From NCBI GenBank assembly GCA_002633025.1, contig NMRB01000096.1, positions 492,927 to 556,926 of the forward strand: 64,000 nucleotides of DNA, read 5' to 3'. The notes under the pieces are model-generated. The model was given only the letters and a program-made list of their open reading frames with translations. It did not search any database and was not told where the DNA came from. Made by a program: the position numbers and the translations under genes. Position 1 is the stretch's first letter, and the number at the start of each line of letters is the position of its first letter. This document shows positions 47,701 to 56,662 of this stretch, piece by piece. The stretch comes from Notospermus geniculatus (Eukaryota; Nemertea; Pilidiophora; Heteronemertea; Lineidae).

Positions 47701-50700
47701 GGGCTGAGAATGAACCACGACACAACCATGAAAACTTATGTGTACAGATCTGTGCCAGATCTGGCTACATGTGGCGCACCCATGATTGCGCCGATCATGC
47801 GATCTTCATATGTGAATGGAACAAATGACATGAACACGTAGACATAAATGGAGCAATTGATTTTAGTTCAAGAAGTCATACTGTAACCACCTTCATTGGT
47901 TTTCTCGTTATCAACATATCTGTTCTGATCATTATCAATAAGACTCTGCTACTGTAACAGCAGATGGAACATTCACGGACAACTTTACTTCCTTAAGAAT
48001 GTTTCTTCACAAACCACTGTTTTCCATGTGCATGTAGTAACAAAGCAGTACACAGTGCTCAACTCCACCAGAAACTTTAGCAAGTGTTCCACTGTATTAC
48101 AGTCTTAGATTTAGTGAATCTAAAGTTAGTGGTTTCCCAAAATGTGTTGATGAATATGAGGCAAATCTTAAGCTGTATCTTCACTTACTTTGTTTTTGTT
48201 TGACCCTCCTCATTAGCCTGAGCTTTCATACTATCAGGATCATCCCCATCAAGAGGCTCGTCATCCAATACATCCTCCGCAGGGTCACCAAGTTCAAGGT
48301 CATCTTCCTCTGCTTCCATCTGTGCCTTCAAGAATGTGACATTCTCTTTGTGTTTCTTGGACTTCTCATGGTTGGCAAAGCTGAAGGAAACAAAGGTGTA
48401 ATTGACAACTGGGCAGCAAGATGATGCAGAGGCGAAGGCTTTGGACTCAAATCCAACAGGCCATGGGTTCGATTCAAATGATACTTACGCCTTTTCTGTT
48501 TTGAACGTTTTGTTGCAAGCGACACAGAACAAATCATCATGGTACATTTCATCCTCTTCTTCCTCCCCTGAGGCACCACTCCCTAAATTAAAGAATAGGG
48601 AATTCACAGATTTCAACCTAGCAGGCCCATCAGTAAAACATTTTGCTTCTTGTATCTCTACAGAATTCACCGTAATAAATGACATCGGGACATAATACAC
48701 AGCAGAAATGACCAAACAAGGTGATGAACTCACCACATTCATCTTCCCCATCTCCAAACTCTTCATCAAAATGTGCCTCTAGGTCTTGTAACTCCTTCTC
48801 AAGCTGAGACATGGCTGACCATTCTGTTTCTTGATAGTTTTCATACTTTCTGAAAAGTTATAAATACAGGGAAATGACCAGCACTGCAATTCAGAAATAT
48901 AAGATCACTGATGTATGCAAGTAAAAATTATAAAAAGTTAAAGTTTGGGTTTCTAGTCTGATATCAACAACGGTAGAGGTGTCATCCAACTTCCCAGTCC
49001 ATCCTGAAACCTTTCAGTAGAACTCACATGAGCTGCTCATTCAGCTCTACAATCTGAGCATTTCTGACCGGTACCCATTTATACACCTGGGTGGAGAGAG
49101 GCCAGTGAGGCAGAGAGACTTGCCCAAAGTCTCACGCCCAGTGGGATTCGAACCCGGGACCCACTGACCGCTAGCCGGAGGCCTGAACCACTACACCACC
49201 TTGGATATCTTAATGCCTTCATTTTCAACTGAGCTTTGTCAAAATCACTTTTTCCATTCCACCTCTTAATCCAAGGTGCACAATTCATCACTAAACCTGA
49301 TGATTTGCATCTCCTTACTTTAGCCGCTCCAATTTTTGCTTTTCTCTTCTCTCAGCATCCTGCTTGGCGACTTCAGCAATCCGTTCTTCAAGTTTTTTCT
49401 AAAACAATGTAAAAGAGAGAATGTAATAGCACTGGGAGGAGTTCAAGGGCTTGTGTGTTTTCGGCGGCAGTGATTTTAAAACTTTGGGTGAAAATAATAG
49501 GCCTGTGAGTGTCATGAGGGACGTCAACACAGGCCATTCACCTCCAAACAGGTATGCCTGGAGCAAGAATTAACTCAAACTCAGGATATGTTGTGTTGTC
49601 AGCAAGGGTGTTGACCATAAGGCTAGAATATCTCCTCAGAAAATCAGAGATTAACAGAACCTAACTGTCTGCTTTATCCACTTACTTTATGAGCCTGCAC
49701 ACGTTTGTCTCTTTTCTTTACAAAAGCAACTAAATTCTGAAACGATACCAGTTTACAAAGTTAGTTAGACTGAGGGCATAGCAAGGAGAAAAGGTAGAAG
49801 TGAATGGTATGATTGGGGCACCTGAATAGGTGTGGTTGAAGATGTCAGAGCCTCCGAATAAATGTAGTCATCTTCCTCATGAAGACAGCCCTAAGCAAGG
49901 GGAGAATCTTCGTTGGACAGTTTTAAAAGTGAGGTAATTCCTTTCATTCTTCCCTTACCCTGATTTCAGCATTCCTCTCTTTCTTAGCAGCATCTCTTAA
50001 CTTCTTATTCTCCGCCTCCATGAGTCTGCGTACCCTCCTATTGGGCGCCTCTCTGGTGTCATATTCGTCTTTCCAAGCAAATGATTTACAAGTACAGAAA
50101 CTTTCCCAGAAGGAATAAAAGTCATGAACAACCTGAAAAGAGAGCGGATTTTACAAGAAGAAAAGATCACGGAAGTATCTGTCCTCTCTGACTGAACATA
50201 TCTGGTCATGAATTGGTCGACAATGGACATCGTTAAAAGTGTCAAATCATAGCAGCTCCCAGGTGTATCATAGCATGCTTGGTTTGTCAAACAATGCACT
50301 TGTACCTACTTCTTCATAAGAACTCTGAGAATCTCCAAAACCTGGGAAATTATAATCCGAATCTTTGTCATCCATATAATCATAGTCTTCTGCAGCGAGT
50401 GTTTCAAAGACTTCTCGGTACACAGCGTAGAAACCCTGGAACCAAGAGACATTCAAGCTAAAATATTCGCCAGTAAATCTAGAGTAGGTACTTTCTCCAA
50501 ATCATCTGCTGGAAGGACATCCGCATCATTATCCATGATGGCAAAACAGCGAATGTAGTATCCTGAAGACACAGACTTTTTATCTACCTACAGTTTTATT
50601 TCAATAAAGTTAGGATCAGTGTCTGCCAGAGAAATGGCACATTAGTCTACCCGGTAAACTTTTCTCTAATACAGAAAGAAATCTTGAATGGCGTTCACAC

Positions 50701-52121
50701 AAGATTCTAAAACTTACACCTTCATCATCTCCATAACCTGAGTAACAAGAAGCAGTGAAGTACTGGAACAAGTTAAGGCTGTCATCCTGGTAGTTGTCTC
50801 CAAAACCACACCCTGAAAGACAGGCATCCATAGGCCTGGTAAGAAACTACATGTACGGTAGTTGAAATACGACATAGTATCATCCTTGTTTTGCCAACGG
50901 TGATGAAAAATGAGGTTAGAATGGGCACACAGGCACATCCCAGTGGTACTCAGCATATCAGTCAAAGTATCTTCTTGCTCAATTGCCCTGACACCTACCC
51001 CCTTTAAGGATGGCTTCCCTGTGCTTATCATACCATGCACGTTCATGAGGATCAGACAAAACCTCATATGCCTGCTGTACAAGACGGAACTGTTCTGCTG
51101 CTTCCTCTTGATTTTCAAGATTTTTATCTGAAAGAATAAAAGGAACGAGTTTAGAATCCCCGATTGATCATTGCCCAAAAACAGGTCGTCAAATTGACGG
51201 AATAAAAGCCGCCGTGTACAACTAGCCCTCCCTAATCATGCTAATAGGGGTCCTACTAAATAGCGTCAGCAACAAATTTTAGCGTCAGCAACTTAAAAGT
51301 TGGCGTCAGCAAGGTTTTATATGTTCAGGAAGGCTTTTTGGACACTCAAATAGGCCTAGACTAAAGTTTAAGCGATCATCCAGCAGTAAAATAATGATTT
51401 AGAAAAGAAATTTAAACCATTTCTTCAAAATATTTCTGAGCGAAACAGTGGCGCCATTCGGGACTGCAGCGGCAACTGTGGGAACTAGAACTAGTCTGAA
51501 GTAAGGTTTCGTCGGCAATAAATTTTACCCGAAAAAGACAAAATAATCATCAATTTCATTAATTTTCTTCAAAACAGTGCAGGTTTACACCATTGCAACA
51601 GTATTCTGAGACATAGGGCGCCCTGAGGATGTTATAAAACCTTGGCCTTGCTGACGCCAACTTTAATGTTGCTGACGCTTGTTGACGCTAAAATTTGTTG
51701 CTGACGCTCTTTAAGGACCGTGCTAATAGCAGGATTTCCATTGTCACAATCATTGTGTACCATGGAGTAACATCACTTTCGATCGGGGATTCTAAACTTT
51801 AGGCTAGCTCATGATGACATGCCTATCATGTGCATGATTCATGCATGCCATCCACCATGGTATGCTGTGCATCATACTACATCATACACTATCACTACAG
51901 ATCATCACATGCATTGCACATCAGTACTGACATCCATCAGTTAGTTCAGTAGGAGGCAGGCCTAAGCATGCTAAGCCCTAGGTATAGTGCCACTCATAGG
52001 TACCTGGATGCCACTTCAAGGCAAGTTTTCGGTACGATTTCTTTAATTCATCATCTCCAGCATCTCTCCCGACAGCAAGAACCTCATAGTAACATTTTAT
52101 GGGGCCTTTTGGTGGTGACAT
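41794..52121 (-). CDS. DNAJC21: DnaJ homolog subfamily C member 21, 14 coding exons, 545 aa
   Basis: J-protein co-chaperone of cytosolic 60S ribosome maturation (yeast Jjj1 family). Exons in transcript order: 52004-52121, 50999-51127, 50718-50812, 50310-50435, 49959-50132, 49686-49736, 49319-49398, 48734-48849, 48489-48582, 48189-48380, 42803-42869, 42393-42541, 42152-42227, 41794-41964. All phases agree and give 545 codons plus stop (human 531). The J domain is at the N-terminus with HPD at residues 38-40, split by intron 1. The conserved block [19 protein letters not shown] follows, then a charged coiled coil. Zinc finger 1 has C316/C319/H332/H338, and a KKQKKKRK basic stretch precedes zinc finger 2 with C497/C500/H513/H519. 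Intron 10 contains the lectin gene on the other strand and an extra copy of exon 10. The donor of exon 4 was chosen as GTAGGT to keep phase. Confidence 0.96.
42562..42723 (-). mobile_element. Second copy of the CAGG-ended MITE (inverted relative to 3603)
   Basis: It starts CAGGGGTGGATCCACGATTT and ends TTGGATCTGCGCCTG. The interior TTTGCTCCAAATTTCAGAATTT is the reverse complement of the 3603-3770 interior. It begins only 20 bp upstream, in transcript sense, of the DNAJC21 exon 12 acceptor at 42541, close to the branch-point region. Confidence 0.75.
43745..46252 (+). CDS. Secreted C-type lectin with coiled-coil neck and His/Asp/Glu-rich insert, 4 exons, ~333 aa
   Basis: Exons 43745-44061, 44581-44630, 45484-45669 and 45804-46252 join in phase. 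Residues 1-20 are a signal peptide ([20 protein letters not shown]). A basic stretch follows, then a heptad-like helix ([20 protein letters not shown]) suited to oligomerisation, then a Pro-rich linker (VIAPPPS). The long-form C-type lectin domain begins at VECPSHYM and keeps its cysteine framework (VEC, SCY, RYC, LCVQI, HDC, FIC) plus WIGL. Between GDGWYWD and [10 protein letters not shown] lies an insert of roughly 85 residues with about 18 His and very many Asp/Glu. The Ca/sugar motifs are altered: EPG instead of EPN/QPD, and no WND. The gene is nested on the opposite strand in DNAJC21 intron 10. An alternative first exon is at 44238. The ligand is unknown, and metal binding by the insert is inference. 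Confidence 0.85.
44195..44204 (+). promoter_or_regulatory. TATA-like box for lectin exon 1b
   Basis: GATATAAAGG lies 34-43 bp before the exon 1b ATG (44238), so initiation about 30 bp downstream would give a 5' UTR of only about 10 nt. No equally good TATA box is visible before exon 1a. Confidence 0.5.
44238..44491 (+). CDS. Alternative (or paralogous) first exon of the C-type lectin
   Basis: An 84-codon exon encodes a second signal peptide ([20 protein letters not shown]) and a helical neck ([20 protein letters not shown]), ending QAAIEG at a GT donor in phase 2. The exon at 43745-44061 ends with the same residues in the same phase. Both can splice to 44581, giving about 312 or 333 aa. The two necks are homologous, so this exon arose by tandem duplication. 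It has its own TATA-like box. The 1b form could be the main form and 1a the relic, or both may be used as alternative promoters. Confidence 0.75.
46613..46804 (-). pseudogene. Extra copy of DNAJC21 exon 10
   Basis: It matches exon 10 at 48189-48380, with AG acceptor and GT donor kept. At 192 nt it is a symmetric exon, so double inclusion would add 64 residues without shifting frame. The adjoining copy of exon 9 (46913-46946) is cut off at the N, so the copy is incomplete as a gene segment. Most likely an assembly artefact. Confidence 0.7.
46853..46903 (+). mobile_element. tRNA-like SINE head (also at 48429-48479)
   Basis: GATGCAGAGGCGAAGG resembles a weak A box and ATGGGTTCGATTC is a good B box 40 bp later. 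The second copy comes with the duplication. It lies between DNAJC21 exons 9 and 10. It does not fold as a complete tRNA. Confidence 0.45.
47083..47828 (+). CDS. Second copy of lectin exons 3 and 4 (partial gene)
   Basis: Exons 47083-47268 and 47380-47828 match 45484-45669 and 45804-46252 in length, phase and splice sites. They encode the same lectin domain with the His-rich insert. Replacements include H/R in KISS(H/R)KE, NYGDRQ to DHGDGQ, HMDY to HKDY, EPGH to EPRH and DHVLF to DHAIF. There is no signal-peptide or neck exon between 46252 and 47083, so it cannot make a complete secreted protein by itself. It is either an allele placed in tandem by the assembler or a 3' exon duplication that could be used as alternative last exons. 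Confidence 0.7.
48985..49206 (-). mobile_element. Well-preserved tRNA-derived SINE in DNAJC21 intron 7
   Basis: On the minus strand GGTGGTGTAGTGGTTCAGGC (A box) is followed by CCCGGGTTCGAATCCC (B box), with a tRNA-like spacing. Then comes a body with GGGCAAGTCTCTCTGCCTCA, CACCCAGGTGTATAAATGGG and TACCGGTCAG. The tail CTGAAAGGTTTCAGGATGGA recalls the tails at 22560 and 28075. It is the best SINE in the window. Confidence 0.82.
51148..51798. mobile_element. AGTTTAGAATCCCCGAT MITE carrying a nested insertion
   Basis: The outer ends are AGTTTAGAATCCCCGATTG and CGATCGGGGATTCTAAACT, the same family as 36454-36600 in reverse. It is interrupted at 51248-51720. Without the insert it would be about 180 bp. 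It lies in DNAJC21 intron 1, 20 bp upstream of the exon 2 acceptor (51127). Confidence 0.88.
51248..51720. mobile_element. Nested MITE with GCGTCAGCAAC subterminal repeats
   Basis: The left end GGGTCCTACTAAATAGCGTC and the right end, ending in GACGCTCTTTAAGGACC, are inverted. Both arms carry GCGTCAGCAACAAATTTTAG and further GCGTCAGCAA copies. The flanks share TGCTAATAG (8-9 bp), a target duplication consistent with hAT. It interrupts the outer MITE, so it is the younger of the two. Confidence 0.87.
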
Positions 52122-52202
52122 TTTGCAATCATCCGATCAACAGCGTGTGGCCCGAATTCAGAATTCATGCATTCCATAGCGGCCGTGGAAATAAATGATT
52201 GA

Positions 52203-52210
52203 TGACGTCA
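52203..52210 (-). promoter_or_regulatory. CRE-like TGACGTCA upstream of DNAJC21
   Basis: A perfect palindromic TGACGTCA lies 82 bp upstream of the DNAJC21 ATG (52121), in the expected promoter region. This is the full consensus for CREB/ATF factors, which favour promoter-proximal sites. Function is inferred from position only. Confidence 0.5.
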
Positions 52211-52570
52211 TCCACCGGCGATTTGGCTGTTCTATGATGAATATATAGCGGGGGGGTGCATAGCCGTTCATTCACAGACATGCACATATTAACGATTCGT
52301 ACGAACTTCATTGTCCTGTAGGAGGTGTAAATTGTTGTTCAAAATACATTTTACATGTATCAATGTTATTGATTCCGGACTGCACTTCCAATTACTCTGA
52401 AATATCCAACCGAACAATCAAGGAAAAGCACTGCCGGTTCCCGTCTTTGCCCCTCCTCTTCCGCAGCGCTTGCTCCACAATGGAGAGTAGCGCTGCGGGA
52501 GTGAAGCAGCAAAAATGGGAACAAGTCTACTCTGGAATACCGTTAATCATTTCAGTGTAGTCGATCCTGG

Positions 52571-52664
52571 CATCCTGAGAACATCAGGGGTTCTTAGTGC
52601 ACGCTTCCTTCATCATCGGTGCCGAATGAAGCGAGCACTAAGAACCCCTGATGTTCTCAGGATG
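52571..52664. mobile_element. hAT-like MITE, same family as 38219-38322
   Basis: Arms CATCCTGAGAACATCAGGGG and CCCCTGATGTTCTCAGGATG are perfect inverted repeats. The loop keeps TTCCTTCAT and GAAGCGAGCAC. The flanks GATCCTGG and TATCCTGG differ at one base and agree with an 8-bp target duplication. Confidence 0.9.
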
Positions 52665-53034
52665 TATCCTGGAAGACAATAGAAAACTGTACAGTTATTT
52701 TTTTAATAATATGGAAGCATTTCAAAAAGATAATCAAGAAAAATGCTCAGCAGCAGAACGTAGTGTAAATAGTTTATTCAATATAAAATTACGCTTCACA
52801 GACTCACAAATACTATTTGATAGAATAAAATTACTCCCTACAGAAGAAACAGACAAATATACATGAATACATAGGGCTTACTGGTGTTCATTAATACCTG
52901 AACATCAAATATGAGCAATATGTATGAAAACTTGTCAACTAGTTAAGTCTGACACATCTGCTAGAAGTGAATCTGACCAAACTATGATAACAAGAATGAT
53001 GGCAACAATGCTGTGCATGTGCATAAACCTAGTG

Positions 53035-53225
53035 GACTCTAGGGGACCTCCCTTTGTGGCCAGCTCTGCCAGGACACCTCTCCACTGAGGAAACCAAAGT
53101 TCAGTCCCAAGTGGCCATTTCTATTCATTTTATCCTCCCTAATCAGGACACTTCTCAATTAAGGACAGCATCTGTCAATCCAGAATGTGTGTCCTCAAAC
53201 TTGAAGTTCCACTATACTTCTTACA
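53035..53225. repeat. Dispersed repeat, GGACACCTCTC family
   Basis: CCAGGACACCTCTCCACTGAGG, TCAGTCCCAAGTGGCCATTT, TAATCAGGACACTTCTCAAT and TAAGGACAGCAT align with 38655-38825. It lies between DNAJC21 and BPNT2, possibly inside a long BPNT2 3' UTR. Confidence 0.65.
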
Positions 53226-54407
53226 GGAAGACAAACACGATATTGTGATATTGAATGAACCTGTGAATGGTGCACAAAAAACTATAGTACCGGTACATGT
53301 ACTATGATCAATAAGCAAACACATTGTGGAGATGAAACAGCAACACCATTGTCATTCAAAAATGACATATAAATAACAAGCTATCAATAATGGATTTAAA
53401 CTATTGATACAAAGAGATCGTTGACCCTTCACCTTTGAGAATACATGATTTGGACTCTATAACTACATTCTTTGCAAAATAAGTACAATATCATACAACT
53501 GGTTTGATAAGAAGTATCCCCCCCCCCATTTCCGATCATGGCAGTTGTTCATCAAACTCAACCTGAAAGAGTTTTCCCCTCATTTTAGGCTGTTAACTAC
53601 ATATAAGCAACCCATGAGAGGGGATGGGACCCCAACAGGAAGATCCACTTGATCATCCAAGGTAAACGTCCCATGTGATCATCTGGATCGTGGGAGCAAA
53701 GTGGATAATTTTCAGAGCTTTTGCTTCAGAGATCGAGACTCATCTGAACCCACTCTGGGATTACTGAGATCACTCGAAACAAGAAATTTAACAACAGAAC
53801 TACAGTTTCTACAATCATCCTCAGTGCACAACACACGGGACAAAAAGATGACTGGAATGTTCTAAATCGAGATTCTAATCTCATTTACACCTTTAACTAC
53901 CAACCACCCCTCCCCACCCCGCCACAGAAGGACTAAAAAGTAGCTGTTTAGTTTATGCCAGTAACCAATGAAAGAGTCCAAGTCCATGTTCAGTATACAT
54001 GCACTAAAGAAAGTATCTTGTGGAAAACTCGGTACCAATACATACAAAAGTAATATTTCACAGCATACTTGTACTTGATTGTCATTTGTACAACCCACTG
54101 ACTAGAAAAACGCAGATATATTATTAATCTCAATTGCAAACCACTGAATTTGTTACTGTACAAAATCCTCATTGTTCATATCAAAGCCATCTATAGCCTT
54201 TTGTCACTCTACATAATCTGTGAACTCACACACTTGAGTATGTTGCAGGTTTTCTGTCAAGAGAGTGGCTATCCCAGACCTGAAATAGCCCAGCATTACA
54301 CATATGGGCAACCATTCCACACATGTTATTAAACTAACAACCTTGATAAGGTTTGCAGGGGAACAAAAACAGTCATCTGGAATGTTCTGAAGATTGGCTT
54401 TGTCGTA

Positions 54408-56413
54408 TCACAAAGCTTTTGTCGTTGGTTTATCATCTTTTTTCTTCAACTTTTCTGCAATATTTGCCAACTTCGATTGAAAGAAATCATGTCTGTATAG
54501 AGAGGCTAATAAACCTTTTTTATTCTCCTCGCTAAGGTCGCTGCTGTAGTCGATATACGTCCCATCAAGTGTTGTCATGCGGCCACCAACGGCATGAAGG
54601 ATCGCATTTCCTGCACATATATCCCACTTTTTGATCAATGTAGTGTGAATGTAGGCGTCAGCATCTCCTTTGATCACGGCTAAAGTTTTATACCCTGGAA
54701 AGAAAAATCGGACATAAAAGATTCTTTCTTAAGTGCACAGTTAAGGTCACCAAAATGAAGAGACACTCTGGTGAATTCACAATGTTCTCCTCCCAATGTA
54801 CTAGTAAGTACTGGTAGACCTTGCACAAGATTTTCAGTACACCAGACAGGTCAGTTCCTTACCTGCTCCACCTGCTGGTATAACATTTGAATCAGTTCCA
54901 AATGACTCTGCTGCTGCTTCTCTAACTGTGCCAGCATGTGATCGAGACACTATCAAGTTGTATGGCGTGCCTTCCTTGTGGCTATCCTTCTTGGCGATCT
55001 TGAGTGTTTTAGAATATCCATAGCCAACCCAGGCCCAAGCTGAAAAGAAATGCCAGTTAGGACTGATCACAAATGAGTAAAAAAAGCCCTCTTCTTTGGA
55101 AGCGTCGTCTGGCGAATGATAAGCTGGAACAAACTGTTGTGTTGTTTTGGTGAATATGACATTTGACATTCAGGATCCCAAAGTTCGACAAAGTGACGTG
55201 CATTTTACAGAAGGACAATGAACAACTTGATGTCTTTCTTCATTAAAGAACAAGGCACTATGATTTCAGCATACCAGTTTCTTTGAGGAATGGCTGATGA
55301 ATCACTCCCATCATTGGAACTCCTTTGACTGCAACGCATACCATGGTAGTCACAAACTTTGTAAGATCCTCTGACAAAGAGAGGAAAAACTATTATAGCA
55401 TGTAAAGATGTACAAGCAATTGGTGTCATACATAAAACTGTTATTTCTCAGAGTAAGACTTAAACCTAAAAGGGAGAGAGAGATGTACATTTGTCATCAG
55501 AGACAATATGTAAACAAACATATGAAGATTTTACACCCAATGGTTAGCAATACTAAGGGAGTCTTCGACATCTGATCCAACCACACAAACACTAAATTAA
55601 GAATAGTCAGGTTCACAAACCGCAGAATTAACCTTCCTTACCAGTATATTCTTGAGTAGCATCAAGAGGGTCAATCCACACTGTAATATCTTTCAAAGGA
55701 ACCATCTGGTCGCTGTTTATTACTTCATCCACTTCGTCCAACTGTTTGACAGGGTCTGGAATGCTCTTGAAATCAACTGGCTTTCTCTCACGTTCTTCAG
55801 AGATCACCTGCAACACACAGTAAAGGTTGGGAAGGAACTTAACAATTAATCATGATGCAACGACATCACATAAATAAACCACAAGTCCACTGCAATCAAA
55901 ACTGACAAATGGGCAACGACAGAATACGAGTGACAGGGCCAAGTAGAATACAGCCAAGTATAGGAGTATACTTAGGCCTATACTTGAATTTGACTGCTGA
56001 AGGATGATCAGTTCTCGTGATTAGACAGAGTAGGCCTAGGCCTATTGCAACGGGAAAGCATACATCTCATTTCCTTTAAAGATCAGTACCTTGAGTCCAG
56101 GAAATGCCTTGGCAAAGCCATAAACAATTGCCCTGTGTGACTGCATGTCACCCTCAGTTTTCAGCTCTTTGGCGCCCTCTTTTGTCAGACCCTTCGTTTT
56201 CTCATTGAGGCGATTGCTCTCGCGAATCTCCTTCACTCGCAAGCCTCCTCTCTTAGAAAGGTCGATACCAACCGCCAATAATTGTTTCATACTGACTCTC
56301 TGTTCCGATTGGAACCACTTCATGCCACCCACGGCATAGAAAATAAAACATCCAATGCCTAAAATAACTAAGAAAACCCCAAATGGGTTGAGTTTGATGT
56401 TGACCGATGCCAT
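54408..56413 (-). CDS. BPNT2 (IMPAD1): Golgi 3'(2'),5'-bisphosphate nucleotidase (gPAPP), 5 coding exons, 349 aa
   Basis: Hydrolyses 3'-phosphoadenosine 5'-phosphate, the by-product of sulfotransferases, to AMP in the Golgi lumen, supporting glycosaminoglycan sulfation. Exons in transcript order: 56090-56413, 55642-55807, 55275-55370, 54863-55039, 54408-54694. All phases agree and give 349 aa (human 359). Residues about 9-31 form one hydrophobic signal anchor (type II topology). The lithium-sensitive phosphatase signature is [12 protein letters not shown], with metal ligands Asp154 and Asp157. An upstream Glu pair (112-113) follows the family metal site. WDICAGNAI supplies Asp279, and SRSHAG and IPAGGAG are conserved. 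The start at 56413 ([12 protein letters not shown]) aligns with the vertebrate N-terminus. An in-frame ATG 54 bp upstream is not supported by homology. It is divergent from UBE2W with 249 bp between start codons. Confidence 0.96.
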
Positions 56414-56662
56414 TTTCGTGGCCTTGACATTCGTGGCAAATGATTCGTCGTAGCCCTGTGTTCGCACTTCGATTGAAATACTTATGTTGCAATTGTGGAG
56501 TCAATTGAATAAACAAGTGCTTTGCTAATTATAGACCTAACAGGAATTAAAATTGTCTAAATGCTCTCAATATACACAATTAGATCAAAATACCAGGCAA
56601 AATACCAGGCAGTGTAATACGCGACTACGGCTAGGCCTAACCATCGAACAGACCGATACAAG
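56414..56662. promoter_or_regulatory. Shared BPNT2/UBE2W bidirectional promoter region
   Basis: Only 249 bp separate the two start codons of the head-to-head genes, so both 5' UTRs and core promoters must fit in or overlap it. No TATA box is placed properly for either. AAGATGGC spans the UBE2W start (56661-56668), a YY1-type site common at TATA-less promoters of housekeeping genes. CAATTG-containing words are frequent. Confidence 0.6.

Larger units (their letters stand above)
45344..48522. repeat. ~1.6-kb tandem duplication around a single N
   Basis: Unit 1 (45344-46946) and unit 2 (46948-48522) are closely similar and separated only by the N at 46947. Unit 1 breaks off inside DNAJC21 exon 9 at AAGCGA, where unit 2 continues into the intact exon. 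The first part (lectin exons) differs by scattered substitutions and small indels, while the last ~690 bp is almost identical. This is the same single-N signature as at 33717 and suggests unmerged overlapping or allelic contigs, though a true local duplication is not ruled out. Confidence 0.9.

Noticed and set aside
49130-49200. Complete tRNA gene on the minus strand
   Set aside because: The A and B boxes are good but the acceptor stem does not pair, and a SINE body follows directly.
50491-50570. Exon-like minus-strand stretch with [15 protein letters not shown]
   Set aside because: It lies in a DNAJC21 intron, matches no part of the family and lacks phase-compatible borders with exons 3 and 4.
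56414-56467. Upstream ATG for BPNT2 (MRTQGYDESF...)
   Set aside because: The extension is absent from homologs, while [10 protein letters not shown] aligns with the family start and directly precedes the membrane anchor.
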